Below are positions 10,681 to 22,314 of a DNA stretch of 64,000 nucleotides, in pieces (within the stretch, counting starts at the first letter, position 1; each line of letters opens with the position of its first letter). Origin of the DNA: Ceratothoa steindachneri (lineage: Eukaryota; Arthropoda; Malacostraca; Isopoda; Cymothoidae); NCBI GenBank assembly GCA_963969495.1, contig OZ018333.1:89147865-89211864 (forward strand), in the 5' to 3' direction. The translations under genes and the position numbers were made by a program. Below the pieces are notes generated by a model. It was not told the origin of the DNA and made no database searches. It worked only from the letters and a program-made list of their open reading frames with translations.

Positions 10681-11632
10681 CTATTTTCTGCACTGTAACA
10701 AAATATCTCTTCCGTAGTGTAATCTTAAGATCTTGAGATTGTGGAGCCACTCCATGTGTTGTAGCTCATTCCTATTCTCTTCATACCAATTAACCACATG
10801 AGCGTATGTACTGGGGCAATGTCATCTTAGAACACTCACTCACCATAAGGAAATAATGTCTGGACCATGGGATAGACTTGATCTTCCAAAGTATTGACAT
10901 ATTCGTTGCTGTTGATCCTACCATGCAGGGAAACGAGTGGACCAAGAGAACTCCAAGATATGGCTCCCCAAACCATCACTGACCCTTCGACGTGATTCAC
11001 TGTAGGAAGAAGGGAGTCAGGAGTAAAAGCTTACCCGGGCTGCCTCCACACATAAACTCGCCCTGCAGTGGGGAAAAGAGAAAAAGTGGACTCATCGGAG
11101 AATATTACTAGCTTCCATTGGTCTGTCAACCAGCCATTGTGATCTCTACACCAGTTCAGCCTTTTCTGAATGTTTTGATGAAAAAGCAGAGGTTTCTTGA
11201 TGGCGGCTCTTCCAAGATATCCGGCTTTATTGAGCCCACGGCAACAGTTTTGATCGAAAAGAGGCTAGTGAGATGATTCAGCTCTGCAATCACTTTATGG
11301 ACTCTGCTTCTTGAATTCTGTCATGGTTCTTGATATGATAGCTCTCGAAAAACCAAGGAGTTTAGCCTTTCTTTTGACGGAACCTCCTGCAATTTGAGCG
11401 CCAACATGTTGCTCTTTTTAAAAACTCAATGAGGTCACACATCTTAGCATCTATACCACAAGCTGAAAAAGAAATAATCTTTAAAGTTTATATATAAAAC
11501 TATGTATCTACAATAAAAAACAATCACAATGAAATTTGGATGGATATTCGTAATATAATGGCTCATTGAAATATTGGTGCTAAGTTTTTACCGTTCCAAT
11601 TATTTTGTCCAACCCCTGTATATAGATCTTAT
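10681..11632 (-). mobile_element. Tc1/mariner-type DNA transposon remnant
   Basis: The minus strand encodes a decayed transposase: GLNKAGYLGRAAIKKPLLF, then HNGWLTDQWKLVIFSDEST (the second catalytic Asp lies in FSDES), GSVMVWGAISW, and a damaged DDIAPVH block; the C-terminal part lies near 10690-10760. At least three stops interrupt it. The right end near 11603-11632 (reverse complement TACAGGGGTTGGACAAAATA) looks like a Tc1-type terminal repeat next to TA. I could not find the matching left repeat. An active enzyme would cut and paste the element at TA sites; this one cannot. Confidence 0.75.
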
Positions 11633-11940
11633 TTAATAAGGTCAATAATATATTTACATAAATTAAAATATGTAAAATCCATAAAGATCTTCCTAAAAAA
11701 AATTATAGCATCAAACGGGGGTTTTCTTTCAATCTTAATCGAAAGTCCTTCATCTCATTTGCTTGTGTTCTAGTTTTTACTTTGATATAAAGGATAATGA
11801 TACATTAAATTTTAATCCGGCCAAACTTTTTAATTCTTATATTATTAAATAAACACTTTTCTTATATAATTACATAAAGGGAAAAAACTAAAGAGAATTT
11901 ACTTCAGTTAATAGAAAAAGAACCCTTAACTTTTACTATC
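11633..11940. other. AT-rich stretch without a gene
   Basis: No coding similarity in either strand. It separates the Tc1 remnant from the hAT remnant. Confidence 0.5.
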
Positions 11941-12661
11941 AGACACCACTATTTGCCATTCTGTAACTTCCTCTCATTTAAGTGTTTGTAGATTTCCACT
12001 AGTTTCTCAGCTTTTTCACACCCGATCTGTTTCTCATTCTATTCCATATAAGTCCAAATGAAGAAAATAACCTCTCTATTGCAGCTGAACTAGCTGGACA
12101 TGAATGTATGGATCCTAAAAATGAATAAAATCCATCGGGCAATTTCTTCCCACTTGTTTTTTCTTCTGCTTCACATTCATCATATGTCACCACTTGTTTG
12201 AAGAAAGGCTGGATTTAACTGGTTCAGAAAATATGCTGGGTGGGAACATTTGACTATCCTTGAGCTGAAATTCATACAATACAACTGCATAATCAGGATG
12301 GATTTCATTGAGCCAGTCTCAGCTTGTTCTTCTGCTTCCACTTCTAAATTTTCTCCTGGAATGATAAATATAGCAAATTAAAACTGTGGCATTCAGGCAT
12401 TATTCTAGAAACTTTCAGTTTCAGAATTTAAAAATTGCATTTAGCATGTAATTAATTCTTCTGCAATACTAAATTAGCGGAATTACAACTTCTTACCCAA
12501 GTAATGAGGACCAGTCATGTAAGCAAAGTAATGAACAAGTTTCATAGCTTTCTTGAACATATTCTTGATACTTTGATGATACTGCTGCAAATCAGGATTA
12601 TTTATTAAAGATATCCAGATGTGGACAGCATCTGCGAGCCTTGTTCCATCAGCTCGGAGCT
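11941..12661 (-). pseudogene. hAT-family transposase remnant with an apparent intron
   Basis: Minus strand. The first block (12661-12499) reads DAVHIWISLINNPDLQQY ... KKAMKLVHYFAYMTGPHYLG. It is bounded by a good acceptor (pyrimidine tract and TAG at 12662) and a good donor (GG then GTAAGA). The next block begins after a TTTATCATTCCAG acceptor (about 12360) and reads, through frameshifts, IHPDYAVVLYEFQ and then the hAT dimerisation motif SSAAIERLFSSFGLIW. Single-base frameshifts at the block joins and before KAEKLVEIY mark it as dead. The preserved splice signals could mean a formerly intron-bearing or domesticated copy. Confidence 0.65.
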
Positions 12662-12976
12662 AGGTTGAAAACAAAAGTAATACAAATTAGGTACTGTACG
12701 TACTGGTACTGATTGATTTTATTGATATTTAATTATATTATGATTATTGACAGAATGACAGTGCTATTATTATTTTTATTATTACTAATATTAATATCAT
12801 ACTTTGTCTAGAGCAGTTCTAAAGTGTTTTAGTTGGATCAGGAGACGCTGAACTTAGCGATATATGCCAAAATTGTCAATAATTTGGCCAATGTTTACAA
12901 GGAAGCTCTGATCTTGGTGCCCATTTATTCCACCCCAAAACAATAAACCCCTGCAAAGAAAACTCAAAACCCAATG
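12662..12976. other. Stretch without a gene
   Basis: AT-rich; upstream (minus strand) of the hAT block. No further hAT exon could be recognised. Confidence 0.4.
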
Positions 12977-13270
12977 TTTTTTTTTAAAGGAGTTTTTCCA
13001 AGGCTGCTGACCAGCCCCTATCCTACGGTAGCAGGGTCACCAAACCCTTATATCCTGGGAGGAGGGGAAGAGGGAATGAGCCTCCGCAGCTCCTCCCAGT
13101 TGATCCTAAGTTTGTGGAGGGGATATGGCTGAACACGCCCCACTTTCATTTGCCTACCTAAAGGGCTTGGCTCTATCGAGACGCTCCCGGTCGATTTTGG
13201 GGCGCCTGCCTACACTCTTGGCCGTCCCCTGTGATGGAAAGGGAAAAATTGACATTGAAAGATGGCAAGA
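12977..13270 (-). mobile_element. Rearranged scrap of a family A-like element
   Basis: After an oligo-T, 13010-13110 matches the endonuclease segment around LPGYKGL (compare 6540-6660). 13140-13250 matches the ORF1 segment (compare 36840-36930 and the diverged copy at 40800-40890). In intact copies these are about 2 kb apart, so a large internal deletion fused them. It is diverged and non-coding. Confidence 0.55.
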
Positions 13271-14969
13271 GTGGAGCCCCTCTACTGGTCAAATGGGTCC
13301 CTCGATTTTCATCCTCATCCCATAATCAGAGTAATAAAGAAATGAAGGGCCTCATGGAAAGTAGACACTATGACCTCTCCATGAGTGAGGAGGCTAAAAG
13401 AAAAGTCTCTGTAAGATCAGAAATACTGTGTGTGATCATTTAGACAATAGACTCTGGTCCAGCATTGGTGGACTTTGCCAACCTGGCCCAATATTTAGGC
13501 GAAATTGGCCTGAAAATTTAGCAATAAAGGATGGTGCTGGCATAGGCCCCATGTCTATTGGAGAGAGGTGAGCAGAGTCAACAGTCCAACACACCACATA
13601 CCTAATACTTGCCTTAGGCAAGGGGCTCTCGGCCCTCGTAGCAGAGAGGGACCTACCTGTATACACTCTCACTCAACTAAGGATCATAAAAGGACAAAAG
13701 TGCATTGGGCAGCCAGAACCCCTGTGGATAGGAGAGCAAGTATGGAATGGGGTAGGAGGGTATGTAATAAAGAGAAGTAGAGATAGGCGGGTCAACTAAC
13801 CAATAGGGTGGGTGATCACCTATTATTAAAGTGATCCTAAGAGGGCATGCAGTCCACCAAGGCACCATGGTTACTGAACCAAACTCTGTACAGGTGGAAA
13901 CACTCATCCTGATGCAAACAAAGCAATAATGAAATAGTAAATAAAACTTATGATAATTTTAATTAATAATAATAACATACTAATAATAATTAATACTAAT
14001 CATAATGATAAATTATAATATATAATGACACTGGTCTGGGATTTTTTTAAAGGTTTAACACACAATACCTGATTTTAGGCCAGTTTTTTACCCTAAATCC
14101 TCAAATCCTGGTCATTTTATCAAATCAGATCAAGTTTTTGATATTTAAGCACATGCCAGAAATTCCTATTTTCAGATTTATTTGTAAGCGAATGTACACA
14201 GAGTAGTAAAATTTGAACTGATTTATACACAGAAGATTTGCAGAATGATCTAAATGGTGGATCTGGTTTGGTGACTAGCCTCAAAGAGGTCAAAGTCACA
14301 ATGCGCAGAGGGTAGCGGGGAGCGAATGATAAAGTCAAGGTAGGGCAATAGACGATGGTGTCAATGAAAGAGGTAAGGAAACAAATATAGTAGTGGAAAG
14401 GGTGCATAAAGGGAGTGGGGGAACCCACCAGCTTCCCCAGACATGGATCTAGAGGGTAGGTTCTTTCTGCAGTCTGGTCAATCCTTGCAGGCAGTGGAGC
14501 TGGGGGGATATACTGCTCCTCCAGGTAAAATAGAAATGGAGGGGTCGTGTTTCTCCTCCAGCTTTCAGTTGTAGATCAGGGTTTATACTCAAGCTACACC
14601 ATCTACTTTCTTGCTGGTAAACAAAGAATTGAGGGGATAGTGATAGAAGGAAAAATAGGTGCTAAGAGAGACCAAGGGGGTAAATGCACCAGTGTAATCA
14701 CACCTCATCAAATGATTCAAGACAATCAAGTGAGTAGGGTCTTTCCTATTTACACTCAGGCCTGGAAGACACTGCTGCTCCTCCAGGTACCCAGTGTAAC
14801 ATATTTTAGTCTTTAACTGTCATCTGTGCTAAGTGTATGTTTATGCTCACTAGGTACGACACTTTGGGAGGTTCTTGAAATGAGTACAGATTAGTGTTAA
14901 ATCAATTACTATTAAAAACCAAAGATGAAAATAGGAAAATTTTGCCACTATAATATAAATTGTAATTAC
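13271..14969. other. Long stretch without a recognisable gene
   Basis: Mixed moderate-GC (13.3-13.9 kb) and very AT-rich (13.9-14.2 kb) sequence. Short open frames exist on both strands, but none has a recognisable motif or domain. The part next to 14970 is similar to sequence next to the exon at 53169, so it includes duplicated intron. Confidence 0.4.
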
Positions 14970-15128
14970 CTTTTCTTGGATGGAGTCTTGTTGCAATAAC
15001 TTACTAGAGGTGTTTGGTGGAGAGTTTACAGATTTTGTATACAGTCCATCAACATCAGTACAAGAACTTGTCTCTATATGAAGGAATTCTTCACTAATTT
15101 CTTCCTTCAATGAAATCTCTCCAAATTC
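14970..15128 (-). CDS. 159-bp phase-0 exon of an unidentified host gene (copy 1)
   Basis: On the minus strand the exon starts after TTCTTTACGCAG and ends in AAG before GTAATT. It is 53 codons with no stop and both borders in phase 0. The peptide is acidic and Ser-rich, containing SLKEEISEEFLHIETSS and ending SIQEK. It has no known domain that I recognise. The exon at 53169-53327 has the same length, phase and splice sites and matches at about 32 of 53 residues; short stretches of flanking intron also match. I infer an exon duplication in one gene. Because phase and strand agree with the zinc-finger exon at 1-224, this may be its upstream linker exon. Confidence 0.6.
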
Positions 15129-15449
15129 CTGCGTAAAGAAGTACAAAAATAAATTCCACACAATGCAACCAGGATACAAGGTAATAACCAATGAGACCAA
15201 TATTATTCATGTCATCTTATGGAAATCAATATGTGCCCTTTTCAAATTTTAAATCACCATTATTAATAGCTTATATAATTAATATATTATTAAACTAATT
15301 AATTATTTTATTATATAAAAATAGATAGCTATTCTTTTTCTATGTTATTCTAATGCTTGTAACATTTGTTTTTTGAAAAACCTGAGATTTGAAAAAAAAG
15401 AAGAATAAACCTGGGTTTTATTGGGCTTTTTCAAAATGTAGGGTTTTAC
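15129..15449. other. Stretch without a gene, probably intron
   Basis: AT-rich sequence upstream (minus strand) of the exon. Only the first few tens of bases resemble the intron next to 53328. Confidence 0.45.
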
Positions 15450-15579
15450 CAACCCGGCGCACGGTACAGAAGACAGATGGACTACGATGGCCAGAAAAAA
15501 GGCTAATCTAACATTTAATAATTTCTCCATCAAATTGCACACGCAGGAGGTTAGAGAGATTGGGCGGAAACGGGCCAGA
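15450..15579 (-). mobile_element. A3, left part: older family A copy split by A4
   Basis: Minus strand reads the RT segment FRPISLTSCVCNLMEKLLNVRLAF with several changes, ending abruptly at about 15450, so the 3' third of A3 is missing. It resumes at 22315. The 11-base block GGAAACGGGCC (15566-15576) is repeated at 22315-22325 as the target duplication of A4. Confidence 0.75.
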
Positions 15580-15813
15580 TTTTTTTTCAAGGGGCTATCT
15601 GGCGACTGCCCACTTGGGCATAAGTCGCTGCAAACAAACAGCCCAGTTCTAGGCTACTTTAAAATAAAATTTTTAACAGAAACAACAATAAAAAGGCGAT
15701 AACAATCAGGGAGCAAGCTCCGGCGTCGAAGGGGAGGTCCCCCTCCCCCCCGGCGCAGGAGCCTGCGAACTACAAAAAAAAACCCAAAACAAACAATAAC
15801 AAAAAAAACAAAA

Positions 15814-16645
15814 TTAAATACAAGGGAGAAGGCCGGCCTCCCCACAAAAGTCAACAAGTCCCCCCGTCATGGTGCACGCACTCGTCCCGAGTATAAGGGA
15901 CAGGCGGTAGCGACCCCGCCCATCCCGGTACCGGGACCGGGACAAAAAACGTGCACGAAGATCACCCAGACTGGGACATTCGACAAGAATGTGACGAACA
16001 GTCTGGTGGACGACGCAGTCGTCGCAATAGGCCAGAGACGAGCGCTCCATCAAATAGCGATGCGTCACACGAGTGTGTCCGATTCGGAGAAGACAGAAAG
16101 CGACCTGAAGCCATCGCGGCATTGGGGGATAGGTCCATGGGAACAGTCGCGGCGCAATGGCACGCAACTTTAAGTTCCCTTCGACCGTCTCCCATCTTCT
16201 TTGCCAAGCAGTCCGAAGCCATGTAGTTGGTGTGAGGAAGAGCGAAACGCTGGTCCGGTCGCAAAGTCCTCGCGGACTCTTTGGCGACCTCATCGGCGCA
16301 CTCATTCCCCGCAATTCCTACATGTCCAGGAACCCAGCAGAAGATAATCTCGACATCTGCCCGGCTCGCCAAAACTGTGGCGTCACGGATATCGCGAACC
16401 AGGGGATGCGGAGATTCCAATGCCCCGAGAGCACTCAGGGCGCTTTGTGAGTCGCTATAGATCACAATCCGGTCTCCAAACCGGGCACGTCGCGTAATCT
16501 CCCGTACCGAGTGGTGTATTGCTACCAGCTCGGCAGTGAAGACAGACGCAGCGCCCGGCAGAGCCCCGCTGACTTCAAACAGAGGGGATACAGCGTGGAA
16601 GCCGACCCCCTCTTCGGACTTGGAGCCATCCGTATACACTGGCAC
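15814..16645 (-). pseudogene. A4 RNase H and C-terminal zinc-like region
   Basis: The frame 16645-15962 begins VYTDGSKSEEGVGFHAVSP and carries FTAELVAIH (Glu), YSDSQSALSAL (Asp) and WVPGHVGIAGNECADE (His/Asp), the full set of catalytic positions of a type I RNase H. A frame change near 16200 shifts to 16314-15814, which carries the terminal CDDCVVHQTVRHILVECPSL motif. The domain normally degrades RNA in RNA-DNA hybrids after first-strand synthesis. Confidence 0.8.
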
Positions 16646-16660
16646 GGTTCCAGCGTGACA

Positions 16661-18231
16661 CTAGGTGTGCTCCAGAAAGGTCGAACGCAATACTCCCGGT
16701 GCCGTACAAGCTTTGGGAGCAGAGGCGTGGCGACAAATAGCCAAATGTGGTACCCTCCAGGGTGGCGTCGTGGGCAGAACCATGGGCGCCACCGGCCCGA
16801 GAGCTATATCTAGCTCTCGAAGGAGTTTCCTGGTCCGAAACCCAAAAGGGCTTAGGGTATGACTAGCGTCTCTCGGCGGCATAGGCACCATAGAGATCCG
16901 CTGCGGATGTAGTGAGAGCTGTTGGCGACTGAGGGAGGCGCCGGGCTCGCGCGTACAGTCGAGTGATGCACTGCACGCGGCGCAGAGCGAGTGGCATCTC
17001 CCCAGCATCAACCAACAGGCTCTCAATGGGGGAAGTGCAGAATGCACCGGTCGCAAGGCGAAGGCCGGCGTGGTGGATCGAATCCACCTTCCACAATAAA
17101 CGCTCGGCTGCGGATGCATAAAACTCGCATCCGTAGTCGAGCTTGGAACGAACAAAGGATCGATAAAAAAGTAGGGCAGTAGCCCTATCAGCGCCCCAGG
17201 CGCTGAACGTCACGGAACGGAGAATGTCCATGGCACGGGTACAAGAGACCCTAAGGCTGCGAATATGAGCCTCCCAGGTGAGGCGTCGGTCGAATACAAG
17301 ACCGAGGAAACGGGGCGATTCAACCACATCCAGGCGCACCCCATTAAGAAACAAATCTGGGTCGGGGTGAACCCGTGGATAGCGGCAGAAGTGCACCACC
17401 TTAGTATTGGCTAAAGAAAACCTAAATCTGTGCGCTTCGGCATAGCGAGAAACGCGGTTCAATGCCTGTTGGAGTCGACGCTCCAGAGTTGGCATCTGGG
17501 CCGCGCCAAAAGAGATCAAAAGGTCGTCCACGTAGAACGTAGCGAGAACATCTTTCGGCAGCACCAAGGTGATGCCGTTGATGCTCAGCGCAAAGAGTGT
17601 GACACTGAGGACACTTTCCTGCGAGACACCCTCTTCCTGCTCCTTTGGGCCGGAGAGGGCTCCCCCCCCACCCGTACGCGAAATAGACGATCTCGCAAAA
17701 ATTCAGATATAAACATTGGGAGGCGTCCCCTCGCCCCCATCGTGTGGAGAGTCTCCATGATACCGTATCGCCATGCGGTATCATAGGCCTTCTCCAGATC
17801 GAAAAACACCGTGGCGTAGTGCTGTCTACGAAGGAAAGCCTCGCAGACGGCATTTTCCAGTCGGAGCAGAGCATCCGACGTGGAGTGGAACTTGCGCAAG
17901 CCGCACTGTGCAGAAGACAGATGGCCTCCGCTGTCCAGGAAAAAGCTAATCTAACATTTACCAATTTCTCCATCAACTTGCACACGCAAGAGGTTAGAGA
18001 GATTGGGCGGAAACCGGTGGGAGTAGAGTGATCTCTCCCCGGTTTGCGAAAGGCGAGCACAGTAGCGATTCGCCAGGAGTCTGGGAGAAGACCCTCCACC
18101 CATATCCTGTTGAACAAATCTAACAGAAAGGCCATGCCACGCTCACTTAGGTGTCGAAGCATGGCGTACGGGACGACATCGTCCGGACCATGGGCGGTGT
18201 CCGCGCACGAAGCGAGAGCGGAGCGCAACTA
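16661..18231 (-). pseudogene. A4 reverse transcriptase (broken)
   Basis: Blocks: 18228-17900 (SCADTAHGPDD, FNRIWVEGLLPDSW, LTSCVCKLMEKLVNVRL), 17899-17585 (STSDALLRLENAV, VFFDLEKAYDTAWRYG) and 17567-16863 (FYVDDLLISFGAAQ with the catalytic Asp pair, then FLGLVFDRRLTW and the C-terminal region to AAERR). Frameshifts lie near 17900 and 17580. A two-base insertion near 18174 distinguishes it from sister copies. Confidence 0.8.
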
Positions 18232-19360
18232 ACTCACAGTAAACTTGTCGTTGAAGGGTTCTCCGCCTCTGGAGGTAAAGTCCAGCCGGCGGCCTTCCGC
18301 GACATCACGACGTGCATTGAATGCTAGCGGAGCAGCATCCCGGCTAGAGAATGCGAAAAAAGCAGTCGCTAAGGATTCCGCCAAGGACGCGGGGTCCGAG
18401 ATTGCGGTCCCATTCTCCTGGAGAACAGGAGGGGGGTCCTGCGAGAACTTGCCCCGAATCCTTCTGACTCGCTTCCACACCTCAGCTAAAGGGGTCTTCA
18501 CGTTAAGTGAAGACACGTATGCCCGCCAAAAAGAGCAGGGCGTGCTTCGAAATATCCTGGAACCTAGCCCTAGCCCGACGAAATTCAGCGACAGTGAAAT
18601 CGTTCGGGCGGCGCTTATAGCGCATGTAGGCATAACGTTTCTGTTTGAGGGCCGTCTCCCACTCGACCGACCACCATGGGAGTGGTCGGCGTGCAAAACG
18701 GCCAGACGTTCTAGGAATAGTAGTCAGGCCCGCGGCGATGACGTTGCCGGAGAAGAACTCAACGGCCTCATCTACCGACCTAAACTCCTCGACAGAGATA
18801 GAGAATTCAGTCATTTTCTGATATGAAGGTCAAGGCAAGAAAATGAAGCAGTTCTCGGCAGTGATGCGTAAACTCATCCACGTTTAGGACACCCATCTCA
18901 AGCTCTTCGATCAGATCGGCAAGGACTTGTCCCTTGGGATTTATGGTGTAATCTCCACAGAGAGGATGCCTGCCATTCAGATCTCCAAGCAAGAGATAGG
19001 GCCTCGGCAACCGTGCCACGACGCGGCGGAAGGCCCCGGCGTTGAACTCAGCTGACGGTGGAATGTACGCAGAAATGATAGTATACCTCCTATCCAGGTG
19101 CAGCTGCACAGCCACTGCCTGAAAGGAGGTATCTAAAGAGAAAGGAAGAACGGAGACATCATGCCGGGTGTAAACGCGCATCCCCCAGCCCGGCCATCCC
19201 GCGGTGGTGGGGTCGCAAGACCCTTATACCCCGGGAGGGCGGGCAGGGGGCACGCGCCTATCATGGTCTCCTGCCAAAAGATAGCTAACGGGGAACGAGA
19301 CGACACGAGCCTCCGCAGCTCCTCCCAGTTGGCCCGGAGTCCACGGCAATTCCATTGAAG
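18229..19360 (-). pseudogene. A4 endonuclease and RT leader (deleted)
   Basis: 19181-18850 carries SAYIPPSAEFNAGAF and GDLNGRHPLCGD. The SDHFPIQ-containing end is deleted (about 200 bp absent near 18830 compared with A6). 18814-18229 holds the ETALKQKRYAYMRYKRRPN and AYVSSLNVKTPLAEVW linker. Without the SDH motif the nickase cannot work. Confidence 0.75.
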
Positions 19361-19377
19361 GAATATGCCCTCCAGGC

Positions 19378-21692
19378 CTAGCTCGGAAGCGACGCAAGGG
19401 CTCTCCTCGAACTGAATACCCTCACGGGAATGGCCGTACGCTTCCCGGGGTCAGAACCCCGGGCGCTGTTGGCCGGACAAAGCGCTGTCGCCTTCGAGGA
19501 CTTATTGGGGCAGGTTGGGCTGGCCATGCGAGTCTTTTCCTCACTCAGCCTCGAAACCTTAGGCAGGCGTTGCGACTTCGGAGGCGAAGAGCCCTCTTTT
19601 CGAAGAACCACCGTCTCAGAGCCACTCGCTCCACATTGGGGCGTGGGCGAAGGAGCCGAAGCTCCTTTGTTGCTGTCTTCCTTTCGGGGGACAGCGTTAG
19701 GAACCCCGGAAGATGGCCTAGCGACCATCTTCAAGGGTGTTGCCTCCTGTGACTCTAATGACTCGGTGGAGGCGCGTGGCCGTTTCGCTTTACGGGAAAC
19801 GGTTACGCTGGGGGAAGAGGGGGAGCGCTGGTTTTAGCAGGGGCTGGGTGTGAACCATTTTTGCCGCCAGCTTTACCAGGAGAGCGCTCGGGTTGAGTAG
19901 AGCCCGCAGAAGGGCTCCGAATGGGCGCGGAAACAACCGTGCTCGTTGGCCTATTGGGCCCGGAGCAGAGGGTGCCTTTCTAACTATTGAGGCATATGAC
20001 GTCCCAGGAAGAGACGGGCGCGCCAGGACCAAGTCCTTAGCCTTGGGAATGAAAGTCGATCTTGGGCCTGAACGGCCAGGATTGCTTTCTTAAGGAGATA
20101 TGCACCACATTGCTTCGAAGAAGCGGGGTGCGGCTCTCCACAATTGACACACTTGGCCACACACGATTTGGACTTATCGTGTGCGGCCTTGGAGCAATTT
20201 ACACAAACTTCGGGTGACCCCGACTTTGCACGTCTACAAGAACGATTCGTATGGCCGAAGCGGTGACAGTAATAGCACAGCCGCGGCAGTGGCATGAATG
20301 CCTTCACGCGGTAGCAGTACCAACTGGCACGCACCGACTCAGGGAGCTTGTCACAGTCGAACGTGACGAAGAGTGTAGGGGTGGGTCTCGAGGCCCCTCC
20401 CTGTTTTCTCATCACACGTTCGACCTTGACCGCCCCATGGTCGGCCAGCTCGAGGGTGATGTCCTCAATGGAGTAGTCAACGAGTTCCCTCGCATAAACT
20501 ACTCCTTTCACAAAGTTCATGGTAGAATGCGGCGTCACACTCACCGGGGTGCCATGAAGTGTGCGAAGAGCACTTATCTTAGCCGCCTCAGCTGGATTCG
20601 CCAGAAGGCTCCCGTCCGAGAAACGGGTCACCTTCGGCTCTCTACCAATTGCACTAGCTAATCCTCTCCTCTGATGGATCATGTTGCCCTTGGCTAACAT
20701 GCTGCCATCAGTGGAGCGAATAACGAGAAGCGTTTGAAGCCAGCGGGCTCCAAAACGCCAGGTAACCTCTGAATAAGGGGCCCTGATGTCATCGAGGCTC
20801 CGCCCTGTGCACTTTTCCTCTTTGTCATAGTCAGGGGCTCCGCACTCGGGGGGGCAGAGGGGCCGGATGTGCCGATCTTAGCTTGGTCGCTGGCCAGAGT
20901 GGCAGCAGACCCATCTGTCCCCGTAGCCCCCGCAGATGGAGAGGAGCCCCGAGTCTTTTTAGTCTTTCTTGTCTTTTTCTTCTTTTTAGGAAAGGAGGGT
21001 GGGGAATGAACCCGCTTCTCACCTCCGCCGACAGAAGCCCCTAGGCCAGATGGACCGGCCTCAGCCAGGTCCTTCTCCGAAATGGAAAAGGTCCTGGTGG
21101 TCGCAGGTGCACCGGTCAGAGGAGATCCCTTCCCTCCTTGTACTGCCTCGGAGGCCCCAGCCGTTTGAGGAGGACCTTGCATAGGGGCGGATTCAGGTTC
21201 GGTGCTTGGCGCCGAGCCCGAATTCCCCCCCATGGAAGGCCCTACCCTCTGAGGCTGGGTTTCCTCAAGGACCATGTCTATCACAGGAGGGGCTTCCAGT
21301 TGGCCATCCCCTCCCAGGACATCGCAGGTCCCCTTGGCAGCGTCACCAGTCTTTTGTAGGGAGGCACAGGCCTTGATCCCGGCAAGGTTTAAGATTCTTG
21401 CCAGCAGGTCTTTTGAGGGAAGCGACCGAAGGGGCCTGGCTTCCCTCTCTGCCCTAAGGGGGTTTGCCCTACCGAGCCGCTTACACGAGGGGCGGTAGGC
21501 AATTGGCTGCCTGCTGGCTTTCTTGGCAGTCCCCTTAGAAAGAAAAGGAGGGACTGCCGCTATAAATAGGGAGGTGCCCGAAAGCACCTCCAGAGAAGGG
21601 GGTGAGGGGGAGTCCCCTACACCTTTAGGCGTAGGAGAGGAGTAAGCCTCCTCTCCGGTTAAAGAAGTATGGAGGGTCTCCTGCGCAAGCAC
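19378..21692 (-). pseudogene. A4 ORF1
   Basis: N-terminal region 21692-20694 (332 codons, Pro/Ser-rich, Lys-rich stretch FPKKKKKTRKTKKTRGS), middle 20700-19984 (238 codons; CYYCHRFGHTNRSC, CVNCSKAAHDKSKSC, CVNCGEPHPASSKQC) and C-terminal tail to 19378. One frame change near 20700 and one near 19990 break it. Otherwise it is close to A6 ORF1. Confidence 0.75.
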
Positions 21693-22314
21693 AAGGGGGG
21701 GAAGCCTCCATTTTTTCGGTGGAGCTGCCCGAGGGCGGCTCCGTTGATGTTACAAGGAAAGTTGTTTTTTTTTTTTATATTCATCATTGGGCATGGTGAC
21801 CCTCTTTTTTACACGGGACGCAATAGCTCAGCACCTCTCACAGTTGCCCGCACTGCAAGAGGTGCTTTCAGGCCCGGCAGAGCCAGGCGCCGCCATTTGG
21901 GACCACCCCTCCCGCCTGGTAACCTGGCAGTCCATCGGCATGGCGGCTCCACCGTAGACACGGCGTAAAATTGATAGAATGTGAAGAGGAGAGGAAAAGG
22001 GATGTGAGGAAGGTATGGGTGGGGAGGAAGCAGGTTGTTAAAAAAACCCCATCCCGAACCGGAGCTCAATGGTTAGGGAACTTTGTCCCCTCCCCCCTCA
22101 GCCCCGATCCGGGACAGTTGGCTTGAGAAGAAGGTCAGCATCTACCCTCTGTGAAATTAGAGGCTGAACAGAGAAAGTTTGTTGGAGAGGTTGTATGAAA
22201 AAAGAGGAAACAAGTGTTTTGAAGGAAGAAAGAGAGGCTAAGCTCGGGCCGGACGGGGTGCTGAGTCCCATCAGTACGGCGGCCAGGATGGCAAATCGCT
22301 GTGCCCCTTACGGG

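Larger units (their letters stand above)
15580..22314 (-). mobile_element. A4: near full-length family A non-LTR retrotransposon nested in A3
   Basis: T run 15580-15587, 3' hairpin 15601-15629, 3' UTR, RNase H (16645-15962), RT (18228-16863), endonuclease (19360-18300), ORF1 (21692-19378) and 5' UTR ending at about 22311 in the same sequence as A6. Its flanks share GGAAACGGGCC (15566-15576 and 22315-22325, 14 bp if one mismatch is allowed). The YVDD motif is intact (17567 frame), but ORF2 is split by at least three frame changes and by an endonuclease deletion near 18830. Confidence 0.85.

Noticed and set aside
13436..13672. Minus-strand frame starting like an RNase H (YTGRSL)
   Set aside because: The Asp of YTD is absent and none of the later RNase H motifs follow.
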